The position numbers and the translations under genes are program-made. The notes beneath the pieces are model-generated. The model saw nothing but the letters and a program-made list of their open reading frames with translations, searched no databases and had not been told where the DNA came from. This document shows, in pieces, positions 8,137 through 15,407 of a stretch of DNA of 45,024 bases. The stretch comes from a virus, in the IMG/VR virus record IMGVR_UViG_3300007623_000013, positions 1-45,024 of that record. One strand, given 5' to 3'. The first letter of the stretch is position 1. Every line of letters starts with the position of its first letter.

Positions 8137-8158
8137 TTAAGGCATAGTATGTCATAAT
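8137..8158 (+). promoter_or_regulatory. Early-type promoter (TTAAGG-N10-CATAAT)
   Basis: TTAAGG, 10 bases, CATAAT upstream of the gene pair at 8185-9297. The CATAAT form is shared with the rIIB promoter. Confidence 0.6.
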
Positions 8159-8184
8159 ATGGTATATAAAAAGAAGGAAAGACT

Positions 8185-8367
8185 ATGTTTGTATTTGTAA
8201 ATGACGGAATTAATGAAGATGGGTTTCAAACAGTTGTTGAAGTAGGTGAGTTTCCTACATCATTCAAAGATGAGTTGGATGGAGCAGGTGTAAAATATGA
8301 AATTGGTTTTGGTACACTTACAATTGTATCTGAAGAAGAAGCATTAAAAATATTTACAAGAAATTAA
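8185..8367 (+). CDS. Hypothetical acidic protein (60 aa)
   Basis: The protein is small and acidic, with a beta-like pattern (MFVFVNDGINEDGFQTVVEV). It is preceded by AGAAGGAAAGA and lies nine bases before the tRNA nucleotidyltransferase gene, so they share one promoter. No family is recognised. Confidence 0.55.
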   Translation: MFVFVNDGINEDGFQTVVEVGEFPTSFKDELDGAGVKYEIGFGTLTIVSEEEALKIFTRN

Positions 8368-8376
8368 GGAAAGATT

Positions 8377-9297
8377 ATGTTTATACAAAAAAGATTAGAA
8401 AAAGAAATTAATACAGAACTATTCAAACAAAATATTAAAATTCCAGGTTGCCCTCTACCATTTAAAGATGTGTACATAGATGATGTTGAAGGTTTAATCA
8501 ACGAGTTAGAAGACGGATATATCAAAGACCTTGCTAAAGATTTAGAAAAAACTATGATGTGGGTTGATACAATTACAGGTGACATTCGAACATTCCATAC
8601 TGTATTAGGAAAAGACTTATGGTTAAAGTACGCAGTTAGACAAAGCAGAGTAAGTAGAGTAGTTGAAACTCTAAGAGGACCTGTTACAAAAGTAATCGAT
8701 GTACTTAAAGAAATTGACCCTAGTGCTTGTGCTGTAGGTGGTTGTGTAAGAGATGCTATCTTAGGAAAAGAACCAAAAGATTGGGATTTTGTAAGTGGTC
8801 TGGACTATGATACTTTAGAACTGCACTTTATACAAAAGGGTTTCAAAGTAACAGAGACTGGAAAACAATTTTTAGTGTTAAATGTATCTATTGATGGTGA
8901 AAACTTTGAGATTGCTTTATACAGAAAAGACGGAATGTATGAGGATGGTCGTAGACCAGAATCAGTGGAAGTTGGAACAATTGAAGATGACAGTCAAAGA
9001 AGAGATTTTACAGTAAATGCAATGTACTTTCAATTATCAAATGGTAGATTAACTGACCCTACTGGAATGGGTTTACAAGATATAATTGATATGAAACTTA
9101 GATTTGTTGGTAATCCTAAAGATAGACTTGAAGAAGATATGTTAAGAGGGTGGAGATACATTAGATTTTTAGTTACTAAAGGGTTTCTTCCAGATAAAAA
9201 ATCTTATAGAGCAGTTAAAGAACATTGGGAAACGATATATAATAATTCTAATCCTCAGAGAGTATTAGATGAGATGTTCAAAATGTATAAAATCTAA
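8377..9297 (+). CDS. cca: CCA-adding-type tRNA nucleotidyltransferase
   Basis: Class II poly(A) polymerase/CCA enzyme head motifs are clear: AVGGCVRDAILGKEPKDWDF (about 124-143) gives the GG..VRD loop and the catalytic DxD, RRDFTVNAMYF follows near 208, and KDRLEEDMLRGWRYIRF near 248-264 is the neck region. The family repairs or adds 3'-CCA on tRNAs. At 306 residues it is short, and the frame stops shortly after the neck. A following HNH gene and a downstream orphan frame suggest that the C-terminal part was displaced by the endonuclease insertion. The N-terminal 110 residues are not part of the usual enzyme and are unrecognised. Confidence 0.82.
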   Translation: MFIQKRLEKEINTELFKQNIKIPGCPLPFKDVYIDDVEGLINELEDGYIKDLAKDLEKTMMWVDTITGDIRTFHTVLGKDLWLKYAVRQSRVSRVVETLRGPVTKVIDVLKEIDPSACAVGGCVRDAILGKEPKDWDFVSGLDYDTLELHFIQKGFKVTETGKQFLVLNVSIDGENFEIALYRKDGMYEDGRRPESVEVGTIEDDSQRRDFTVNAMYFQLSNGRLTDPTGMGLQDIIDMKLRFVGNPKDRLEEDMLRGWRYIRFLVTKGFLPDKKSYRAVKEHWETIYNNSNPQRVLDEMFKMYKI

Positions 9298-9300
9298 ATG

Positions 9301-9346
9301 TTCATAGTTTATAAATACTCTAAAAAGAGTATAAATGAACTATGAA
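9301..9346 (+). promoter_or_regulatory. Inverted repeat covering the HNH late promoter and start codon
   Basis: Left arm 9301-9320 and right arm 9327-9346 pair at 17 of 20 positions around a six-base A-rich loop. The late promoter (9310-9317) lies in the left arm and the HNH ATG (9335) in the right arm. Read-through RNA from the early CCA-enzyme promoter would hide the ATG. RNA started at the late promoter lacks most of the left arm and leaves it open. This is the arrangement known for T4 I-TevI. Confidence 0.72.
9310..9317 (+). promoter_or_regulatory. T4-type late promoter (TATAAATA)
   Basis: Exact late consensus, 17 bases before the HNH start codon and within the left arm of the inverted repeat. 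Transcription would start at about 9323, in the loop. Confidence 0.72.
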
Positions 9347-10126
9347 CAAATATATAATAATTTAGTAGAAAGAGCAAAGAAAAGAATCTTAGATGAATAT
9401 ACAGAAGTACATCATATCATACCAAAGTGTATGAATGGTACAGATGATGGTGAAAACCTAGTATCTTTAACTGCTAGAGAACACTATATAGCACATTTAT
9501 TATTAACTAAGATATATAAGAATACAGAATATGAAAGAAAACTTTTATGGGCTTTTAATGGTATGTGTAATTGGAAAAGTATAAACCAAGATAGAGATTA
9601 TAAATTTAATTCTTATATTTTTGAAAATATGAGAGGTAAGTATACACATGATGAAGATACAAAAAAGAAAATAAGTAATAGTAATAAAGGTAAAATACTT
9701 TCTGAGTCTACTAAAAAGAAAATATCAGAAACTAGGAAACAAAAAATAAAAGATGGTATAATAACTAAACCATCTGGGTCTAACAATGGAATGTTTGGTA
9801 AGTCTCATTCAGAAGAAACTAAGAAAAAGATTAGTGAGAGGGGATTAGGGATAAAAATAAAAAATACAGAGAAATATAGTAGACCTGGTAGTAAGAATAA
9901 TAATGCAAAAGTTATTCATATATTTAATGATAAAGATGAACTTATATTTGAAGCCAATGGTAATTTTAAGAGTGTATGTAAGGATAATAATTTACCATAT
10001 GCTCCACTATATAGAAGCTATCAAAATGGTACTAAACTATTTCAGAATAATGCATCTATTGCTCAAGCTAAAAATAGTGGTATGATAAAATATCAAGGAT
10101 GGTACGCTGTATTAAGTAAAAATTAA
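9335..10126 (+). CDS. HNH homing endonuclease with NUMOD-type DNA-binding repeats
   Basis: The 263-residue protein opens with an HNH nuclease core (EVHHIIPKCMNG then ENLVSLTAREHYIAHLLL, about 24-60). It continues with NUMOD3-like DNA-binding repeats (KKISNSNKGK, KKKISETRKQK, NNGMFGKSHSEETKKKISE). It ends with a helix-turn-helix-like region (GNFKSVCKDNNLPYAPLYRS). This is the standard layout of phage free-standing HNH homing endonucleases. It lies directly after the CCA-enzyme gene, has a late promoter and a start codon buried in a hairpin, and is followed by an orphan frame, all consistent with a mobile insertion. Confidence 0.88.
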   Translation: MNYEQIYNNLVERAKKRILDEYTEVHHIIPKCMNGTDDGENLVSLTAREHYIAHLLLTKIYKNTEYERKLLWAFNGMCNWKSINQDRDYKFNSYIFENMRGKYTHDEDTKKKISNSNKGKILSESTKKKISETRKQKIKDGIITKPSGSNNGMFGKSHSEETKKKISERGLGIKIKNTEKYSRPGSKNNNAKVIHIFNDKDELIFEANGNFKSVCKDNNLPYAPLYRSYQNGTKLFQNNASIAQAKNSGMIKYQGWYAVLSKN

Positions 10127-10144
10127 GTAAAGATATTATATAAT
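10123..10144 (+). promoter_or_regulatory. Early-type promoter (TTAAGT-N10-TATAAT)
   Basis: An exact copy of the promoter pattern overlapping the stop codon of the HNH gene. It reads toward the membrane protein gene at 10386. Confidence 0.62.
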
Positions 10145-10384
10145 AACAAATCTTTAAAAGCAGTTAGAGAATCAATAGGTGAGGAAAGTAAAAGATTAAC
10201 AGATTTAAAAAGACTGTTAACATTACCAGGTGTTAAAGAAATTGTAGATGAGCAAACAGAATTAAAACATTCTCCAAAAATGGTTAAAATGAATAAGTTA
10301 GAGTGTGATTATGATGAATTGTTAAAACCAATAACAAACTTAATCAGAATACAAGCAGAAATAGAAAAAATGATAGGATTGTAA
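10127..10384 (+). pseudogene. Orphan coding segment, possible displaced 3' part of the CCA-enzyme gene
   Basis: The frame continuing from the HNH stop is open for about 85 codons. It encodes a charged helical sequence (SLKAVRESIGEESKRLTDLK, then GVKEIVDEQTELKHSP). No start codon with a ribosome site lies near its beginning, and the first ATG comes late. The CCA-enzyme frame ends in MYKI, and this segment begins with KILYNN, so joining the two would give a smooth continuation. The likeliest reading is a 3' gene fragment cut off by the HNH insertion; family membership is inferred only from position. Confidence 0.45.
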
Positions 10385-10385
10385 G

Positions 10386-11027
10386 ATGAAAGTAATATTA
10401 GAATATTTTGTTGGATTTGTAATTGTGATTTATGATATAATCAAACACTTATACATTTACTTAAGAGACAGTTTACTGATATTATTTTCAACTAACAGAA
10501 AAAATAATGTGATATATTATAGATTGACACACACAAACTATTTTATTGACTTGGCTATTTCATTTGGTATTTTTATGTGCTTTGCTCAATATTCTACTAT
10601 ATTAGCAACAATCATAACCGTATGGTTTATGTTTTGGTTTTTTAGTAAAAAAGAAGACAAAGAAACAAAAGATAGTTTACAATTCGGAATATTTTCAAGT
10701 GTAATAATTCTTATAGTAGCGATAACAATACATTCAAATGTCAAAACTCCATACACATATACACCAGTAGGGTCAGTTACACTAACAGATAAAGATATTT
10801 CAGAAGAATATTCAGACAGAGAAGGTAACTTAAAAACAATTGAATCCCGAAGTGTTGAAGTTACAATTAACGGAGAAATTGAAGATGTTGAAATTGCCGG
10901 GTGTAAACCTGGAACATATGTTGTTTATAAAGAAACTTTAAATCCAAAACTAATTAATTTCGTTAAGACTGATTATATGTTAGAATGTGACAATGATTAT
11001 GAGCAGTATAAGATTGTAAAAAACTAA
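10386..11027 (+). CDS. Multi-pass membrane protein (213 aa)
   Basis: The N-terminal half has about three or four hydrophobic segments (ILEYFVGFVIVIYDII, IDLAISFGIFMCFAQYS, TILATIITVWFMFWFF, IFSSVIILIVAITI). A soluble domain of about 90 residues follows with two cysteines (IAGCKPGTYVVYKE and MLECDND). The protein is probably anchored in the host inner membrane. No family is recognised. It heads a run of small genes reaching 13201. Confidence 0.6.
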   Translation: MKVILEYFVGFVIVIYDIIKHLYIYLRDSLLILFSTNRKNNVIYYRLTHTNYFIDLAISFGIFMCFAQYSTILATIITVWFMFWFFSKKEDKETKDSLQFGIFSSVIILIVAITIHSNVKTPYTYTPVGSVTLTDKDISEEYSDREGNLKTIESRSVEVTINGEIEDVEIAGCKPGTYVVYKETLNPKLINFVKTDYMLECDNDYEQYKIVKN

Positions 11028-11050
11028 TAAATAACCTATAAGGAGTTAAT

Positions 11051-11452
11051 ATGTTCATAAATGCGTTCTATGCTATAAAATATTTAGTAGATGTTAATGT
11101 TGAAGAAGTTATAGGTACTTGTGGTTTTGGTACAAGATACATAGTTTATAAAAAGAAAAATGTTGTTGAAAGGCAGTTTACAAATTTAGATGATTTAGCG
11201 ACACTATGTGATGAATGGTGTGCTACAAATGGAGTTGATTTACTTTATGATTATGGTTTATCAAATTATGTTTTAACTGTAGTATGGGAACCAGAACCAG
11301 ATAATCCTGAAAAGTGGTATCACGGGTTAACAAAGCACGATGACAAAACAATAGTTAAAATTGAAGGTACTAGTTTTGCTATAGAAGCACTAGCAAATTA
11401 TATACCAATTGTAGAGGAGACAGTAGTAGATGACACGTATACAGACAGCTAG
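11051..11452 (+). CDS. Hypothetical protein (133 aa)
   Basis: The gene has an AAGGAG ribosome site. The product is soluble and acidic at the C-terminus, with LATLCDEWCATNGVDLLYDY in the centre. It lies in the small-gene run and overlaps the next gene by 23 bases. No motif beyond scattered Trp and Cys is seen, and no family is recognised. Confidence 0.55.
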   Translation: MFINAFYAIKYLVDVNVEEVIGTCGFGTRYIVYKKKNVVERQFTNLDDLATLCDEWCATNGVDLLYDYGLSNYVLTVVWEPEPDNPEKWYHGLTKHDDKTIVKIEGTSFAIEALANYIPIVEETVVDDTYTDS

Positions 11453-11660
11453 AGAACAGATGATAAGTAATGCAGAAGTAATGAACATATATAGAATAAA
11501 AATACACCAAGCAGAATCATATCTTAAGCGTAATTATGTTACAATAGATGAAATATTAATTAGTCAACTGACATTTTGTGACTCATATAGAAAGGTTACA
11601 GGTAGTGAATTGACAGATGATGAAATTTTAGAAAAATTAAAGGAAAGTAATGAACTATGA
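11430..11660 (+). CDS. Hypothetical helical protein (76 aa)
   Basis: A small helical protein (TAREQMISNAEVMNIYRIKI) that starts inside the preceding gene, after a GAGGAG site about a dozen bases upstream. Its end overlaps the next gene by 11 bases. Unrecognised. Confidence 0.5.
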   Translation: MTRIQTAREQMISNAEVMNIYRIKIHQAESYLKRNYVTIDEILISQLTFCDSYRKVTGSELTDDEILEKLKESNEL

Positions 11661-11868
11661 TTTAATATTAGAGTGGGTTAACATTTACTTGATTGGAATG
11701 GTATTATACATTTTTTTTCAAGCAAGTTGGAAAGGTTTTAGAGAAACTGGTTTATTTACTGGTTTCTCTTTTAAAGAGATTATATTTTACCCTATTCATT
11801 TTATTCAATGGTTAGGTTATTTAATAGGTTATGTTGTTATATTCATTATTAGTTTATTTATTAAGTAA
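11650..11868 (+). CDS. Small membrane protein with two hydrophobic segments (72 aa)
   Basis: Two membrane segments are visible (LIGMVLYIFFQA and WLGYLIGYVVIFIISLFI), joined by a short amphipathic stretch. AAAGGAAAG lies before the ATG. A role in membrane modification or lysis timing is possible, but there is no specific evidence. Confidence 0.55.
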   Translation: MNYDLILEWVNIYLIGMVLYIFFQASWKGFRETGLFTGFSFKEIIFYPIHFIQWLGYLIGYVVIFIISLFIK

Positions 11869-11874
11869 TACTAA

Positions 11875-12030
11875 ATGATTTTTAAGGATATATTATGTAT
11901 AATATCACTATCTATATTATACACTGTTACATTTATTATATATGTATCATTAGGTAGTTTTTTTATAATGTTAATACTACTAACAGTTATAATACTACCA
12001 AAAACAATAAAGGAAGAAAATGGATTTTAA
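11875..12030 (+). CDS. Small membrane protein (51 aa)
   Basis: The short frame is almost entirely hydrophobic in its first 41 residues (two segments, ILCIISLSILYTVTFIIYV and FFIMLILLTVIIL), with a charged tail KTIKEENGF. It follows the previous membrane protein by six bases and overlaps the next gene by 11. The paired position suggests a two-protein membrane unit. Confidence 0.45.
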   Translation: MIFKDILCIISLSILYTVTFIIYVSLGSFFIMLILLTVIILPKTIKEENGF

Positions 12031-12304
12031 GAAATTAGAAGAAAAACTACACGAATTAGGTAAAGAAACACTTAGGTATAAGTTGTTTACAGAATATTTT
12101 CCATCTATATATGAGAAAGAGATTTTTGAATACTCACTTATTGTACCAGAAAAACATATTGATAAATTAGGTGAAGCTGGGGAAACAATAAAAAACGAAA
12201 ATTGGGTTGCTGTTACTAAATATGCGGATGAGTTTATTGCAATTAAAACAAAGTTTTTAGCAGAATCTTTAGTAGAGTTAGAAAATGGTAGCACAAGACA
12301 GTAA
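12020..12304 (+). CDS. Hypothetical charged protein (94 aa)
   Basis: An AAGGAAG site precedes the ATG. The protein is helical and charged (MDFKKLEEKLHELGKETLRY) with an ALF-type mixed second half. It overlaps the next gene by 20 bases. No family is recognised. Confidence 0.55.
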   Translation: MDFKKLEEKLHELGKETLRYKLFTEYFPSIYEKEIFEYSLIVPEKHIDKLGEAGETIKNENWVAVTKYADEFIAIKTKFLAESLVELENGSTRQ

Positions 12305-12527
12305 AATAAGTAAGATAAAAGAAATACCAATTACTTTTAAAATAGATGGTATTGACAAGAAATTTGTTCCAGATGACAATATGACCCCAACAGAAATATT
12401 TCAAATTATGTCTGCTCTATTAGGGTCTGTAGTTGGTGCAAATATAGATACAGATTATTATATAAAAGAAAATAATTTAGAAAAATATTTTATAGAAGAA
12501 AGAATAAAAAATGAAAACAAAAGTTAA
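12285..12527 (+). CDS. Hypothetical protein (80 aa)
   Basis: A small acidic frame with ITFKIDGIDKKFVPDDNMTP, followed by a hydrophobic helix (IMSALLGSVVGAN) and a charged tail. The layout recalls small phage proteins with a ubiquitin-like beginning, but this is a guess. It overlaps both neighbours. Confidence 0.45.
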   Translation: MVAQDSKISKIKEIPITFKIDGIDKKFVPDDNMTPTEIFQIMSALLGSVVGANIDTDYYIKENNLEKYFIEERIKNENKS

Positions 12528-12912
12528 ACCATGCCCATTTTGTGCATCACACGATGTAGAAATTGTACAACATCAAACATCATTTAAAGGTGGTAGTTCA
12601 ACAGTATCTTACATTCAATGTAAAGATTGTGGGTCAAAAGGTCCTGAATTAACATCTATTTCACACGATGGTGAAAAGTTCAAAAACATTAAAAAAGAAA
12701 CTTACAAAAATTGGAACATGAGATTTCAAGACCAAACTGAAACAGATTGGGAAGATGAGTTAAAGCAAGAGATAGAGGATACTGTATCAATTGTATCAAC
12801 AACATTAAAAGAAGTTGCTGATAAGGTTAAAAGTGAAACAGATTCTACATTTACAAAAGAGAACAAAGAAAAAGTAAAAAACAAAATTATAGACTTAATT
12901 AAAAAGGTTTAA
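12511..12912 (+). CDS. Lar-like zinc-ribbon protein (133 aa)
   Basis: The N-terminal 70 residues read KPCPFCASHD, then YIQCKDCGSKGPE, then a YKNWNMR end. This is the pattern of the Lar restriction-alleviation family and related phage zinc ribbons (PCPFC, C..CGa.GP, A...WN). Rac prophage Lar lessens EcoKI restriction by favouring methylation. The C-terminal 60 residues are a charged helical extension not found in Lar. Family resemblance is visible; anti-restriction function is only possible. Confidence 0.55.
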   Translation: MKTKVKPCPFCASHDVEIVQHQTSFKGGSSTVSYIQCKDCGSKGPELTSISHDGEKFKNIKKETYKNWNMRFQDQTETDWEDELKQEIEDTVSIVSTTLKEVADKVKSETDSTFTKENKEKVKNKIIDLIKKV

Positions 12913-12913
12913 T

Positions 12914-13201
12914 ATGGCTTTATATGATGGTGATGGTTACTCAGGTAGAGACTCTACTATGAATAGGACAGTGAGTTATTCTACTTCATTTTATAACGAA
13001 ATGTCAAGTAAAAGGCCAGAACATATAATAGGAGATATGGAATATAGATTACGACAATTAGAAACTCAACTATATGAGACTAGAAAACAATTGGATGACG
13101 GTGTAGTCATTAAAGGTTGGTTATGTCCATTATGTGATAGTGTACTTGCCCCAACAGAAAAAAGGTGTAACTGTAGCCACACATTAGTAAAGTTAAAGTA
13201 A
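12914..13201 (+). CDS. Hypothetical protein with C-terminal zinc ribbon (95 aa)
   Basis: The first part is Ser/Tyr-rich and probably disordered, then comes a coiled helix (MEYRLRQLETQLYETRKQLD). It ends with CPLCDSVLAPTEKRCNCSH, a compact cysteine/histidine zinc site. It follows the Lar-like gene by one base and closes this operon, because a promoter follows. Confidence 0.5.
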   Translation: MALYDGDGYSGRDSTMNRTVSYSTSFYNEMSSKRPEHIIGDMEYRLRQLETQLYETRKQLDDGVVIKGWLCPLCDSVLAPTEKRCNCSHTLVKLK

Positions 13202-13203
13202 AT

Positions 13204-13225
13204 TTAAGTTAAATTATACTATAAT
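13204..13225 (+). promoter_or_regulatory. Early-type promoter of the NAMPT operon (TTAAGT-N10-TATAAT)
   Basis: An exact match to the promoter pattern, 28 bases before the NAMPT start codon. Confidence 0.66.
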
Positions 13226-13252
13226 ACTTACATTAAAACAAAAGGAAAGAAT

Positions 13253-14653
13253 ATGATAATAAATCGTGTATGTTTAGCAGATAGTTATAAGTATAGTCAA
13301 CCAATGCAGTATCCTAAAAATGTTACAAGTATGTATGACTATATGGAGTCAAGAGGTGGAGAATACGATTCAACCGTATTTTTTGGATTACAATATATTT
13401 TAAAAGAGTTTTTAGAAACACCTATCACAATCTATGAAGTGGAAGAAGCAAATAGATATGCTAAATTACACGGAGAACCTTTTGATTATAAAGGGTGGCA
13501 GTACATTGTAGAAAAATACAAAGGTAAATTACCAGTTAGAATTAAAGCAGTTGCAGAAGGTTCTGTTATTCCTACAAAACACCCACTTGTAACAATTGAG
13601 TCAACAGATGAAAAGGTATTCTGGGTAGTTGGTTTCTTAGAAACATTATTAATGAAAGTATGGTACCCTACAACTGTAGCAACTAAATCATACTATGTTA
13701 AAAAAATGTTAAATGAGTATGCAGAAAAATATTCAGATTCAACAGATGGTGTTTCATTTCAATACCACAACTTTGGTGATAGAGGGTCTACAACAGTTGA
13801 AGCAGCAGCAGTAGGTGGAATGGCACACTTAACACAATTCTTAGGAACTGATAACTTTAAGTCATTATTCTTTGCTGACAAATATTATGGTGTTGATGAG
13901 GATACAGTAGCAGGATATTCAATTCCAGCAACAGAGCACAGTACTGTGACATCTTGGGGAAGAGATGGGGAATTTGAGTTCTATGAGAACTACATTGAAA
14001 CTTTTAAAGGAAGTCCTATTGTAGCGTGTGTATCAGATTCATATGACATTTACAAAGCAACTAGATTTATTACTAGTGGTACAATGAAACAAAAGATTGA
14101 GTCAGATGAGTATCCAATTTTTGTTATTAGACCAGATTCAGGTGACCCTGTAGAAGTAGTATCACAAATGTTAGACATTTGTTATGAAAATGATGTTGCA
14201 TACACAGAAAACTCAAAAGGGTTAAAAGTGTTTAACAAGTACAGAATCATTTATGGTGATGGTATTTCTCCAGTAGTTATTAAAGAAATTTTAGATGTTG
14301 TTGTTGACAAAGGATATGCACCCGATAACTTAGCATTTGGTTCAGGCGGAGATTTAATGCAGAATGTTAATAGAGATACATTAAAGTTTGCTATTAAATG
14401 TTCAAGTGTAACAGTAGATGGTCAATTAAGAGATGTATTCAAAGACCCTATAACAGATAAAGGTAAAGCATCTAAAAAAGGTAGAGTTACTACATTCTAT
14501 AACAGTGAAGAAAATGAATACGCGGTAGGTGATGTTGACACTATTCCAGTTGGTTATGTTGATTTATTACAAACTGTTTATGAAAATGGTGAAATTAAAA
14601 GAACATACTCTTTTGATAGAGTAAGAGCAAACACATGGATAAAATATGATTGA
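13253..14653 (+). CDS. nadV: Nicotinamide phosphoribosyltransferase (NAMPT/NadV)
   Basis: The 466-residue protein has the full set of NAMPT landmarks: DSYKYSQPMQYP at the start, FQYHNFGDRGSTTVEAAAVG near 162-181, a GTDN loop, IPATEHSTVTSWG near 222-234 with the catalytic-type His, VSDSYDIYK, IRPDSGDP and YGDGI. The enzyme makes nicotinamide mononucleotide from nicotinamide and PRPP. The length is standard. It leads an operon with the NMN adenylyltransferase at 14843, giving a two-step route from nicotinamide to NAD+. Such pairs in other phages rebuild NAD+ destroyed by host immune NADases. The assignment is firm; the defence role is inferred. Confidence 0.93.
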   Translation: MIINRVCLADSYKYSQPMQYPKNVTSMYDYMESRGGEYDSTVFFGLQYILKEFLETPITIYEVEEANRYAKLHGEPFDYKGWQYIVEKYKGKLPVRIKAVAEGSVIPTKHPLVTIESTDEKVFWVVGFLETLLMKVWYPTTVATKSYYVKKMLNEYAEKYSDSTDGVSFQYHNFGDRGSTTVEAAAVGGMAHLTQFLGTDNFKSLFFADKYYGVDEDTVAGYSIPATEHSTVTSWGRDGEFEFYENYIETFKGSPIVACVSDSYDIYKATRFITSGTMKQKIESDEYPIFVIRPDSGDPVEVVSQMLDICYENDVAYTENSKGLKVFNKYRIIYGDGISPVVIKEILDVVVDKGYAPDNLAFGSGGDLMQNVNRDTLKFAIKCSSVTVDGQLRDVFKDPITDKGKASKKGRVTTFYNSEENEYAVGDVDTIPVGYVDLLQTVYENGEIKRTYSFDRVRANTWIKYD

Positions 14654-14831
14654 TATAACAAGTTTAGTACAATACTTTTTTAATATGCACAAAGAGTTAC
14701 ACGGAAAAGATGGGTATGATAGAAGATAGGTTATGAGAGATATTATTGGTGAGTTAAAAACTAATGGTATTGAATATGATGAAATGATTATTCATTGTGT
14801 ACTAGACGAGTTAGAAGATGACTATAATTGA
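14646..14831 (+). pseudogene. Short frame interrupted by one TAG codon
   Basis: An ATG overlapping the end of the NAMPT gene opens a 27-codon frame ending in TAG at 14727-14729. The same frame continues from an ATG at 14733 for 32 codons (MRDIIGELKTNGIEYDEMII), ending just before the ribosome site of the next gene. Read through, it would give about 61 residues of ordinary helical protein. It may be two tiny genes or one small gene broken by a nonsense codon. Confidence 0.35.
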
Positions 14832-14842
14832 AAGGAATAAAG

Positions 14843-15388
14843 ATGAAATATGGATTATTTATTGGAAGAGTTCAACCTTTTCACTTTGGTCACCAACATA
14901 TTGTTAATGAAATAATGTTAGACGGATTGAGACCTCTTATTGCTATTGGGTCTATTAATCACAACAGAAACTTAGACAAAAACCCTTTAAGTTTTCAACA
15001 AAGAAAAGAACTAATTCAAATCATATATCCTACAGAAGTTGATATTATAGGACTATATGATTTTGAAGATTGGACAGATTGGTTTGAAAATGTATTAAGA
15101 GCAATTGAATATGTTGCATTAGCAAAGCCAGGTGATGTTACACTTTATTATCATAACAAAGAAGTTGATAGAACTACATTTGAATTTAATGGTAACACAT
15201 ACCAAAATACATTTTATACTGATATTTTCAAAGATAGTGGGTTTAATATGAAACCAATTGAATTTGTTGATAGAAGCGATTTTAAGATTGATAGTAACGC
15301 AAGTGATATTAGAAGTGATATTGAAGGATTTAAACACTTTTTGGATGCAAGAATATATCACAAACTAAAAACTCTAGGGTGGAAATAA
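14843..15388 (+). CDS. NMN adenylyltransferase (NadM-type nucleotidyltransferase)
   Basis: The 181-residue protein begins MKYGLFIGRVQPFHFGHQHI, which contains the G.xQPxHxGH motif of NMN/pantetheine-type adenylyltransferases. NPLSFQQRKELIQ near 48-60 corresponds to the NPF..ER segment of NadM enzymes. The enzyme would join NMN and ATP to form NAD+. A TTG upstream in frame was ignored because AAAGGA lies just before the ATG at 14843. The ISTTR-type C-terminal motif is not exact, so substrate choice rests on the motif and on the NAMPT gene directly upstream. Confidence 0.85.
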   Translation: MKYGLFIGRVQPFHFGHQHIVNEIMLDGLRPLIAIGSINHNRNLDKNPLSFQQRKELIQIIYPTEVDIIGLYDFEDWTDWFENVLRAIEYVALAKPGDVTLYYHNKEVDRTTFEFNGNTYQNTFYTDIFKDSGFNMKPIEFVDRSDFKIDSNASDIRSDIEGFKHFLDARIYHKLKTLGWK

Positions 15389-15407
15389 TAAAATATTAAG
15401 GAAAATG

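Noticed and set aside
9289-10132. A group I intron in the CCA-enzyme gene
   Set aside because: Only about 46 bases before and a few after the endonuclease frame remain, too little for an intron core, so a free-standing insertion is more likely.
12001-12330. A leftward frame opposite 12020-12304
   Set aside because: It is a shadow of the rightward gene: hydrophobic, without a ribosome site, and opposite a well-signalled frame.
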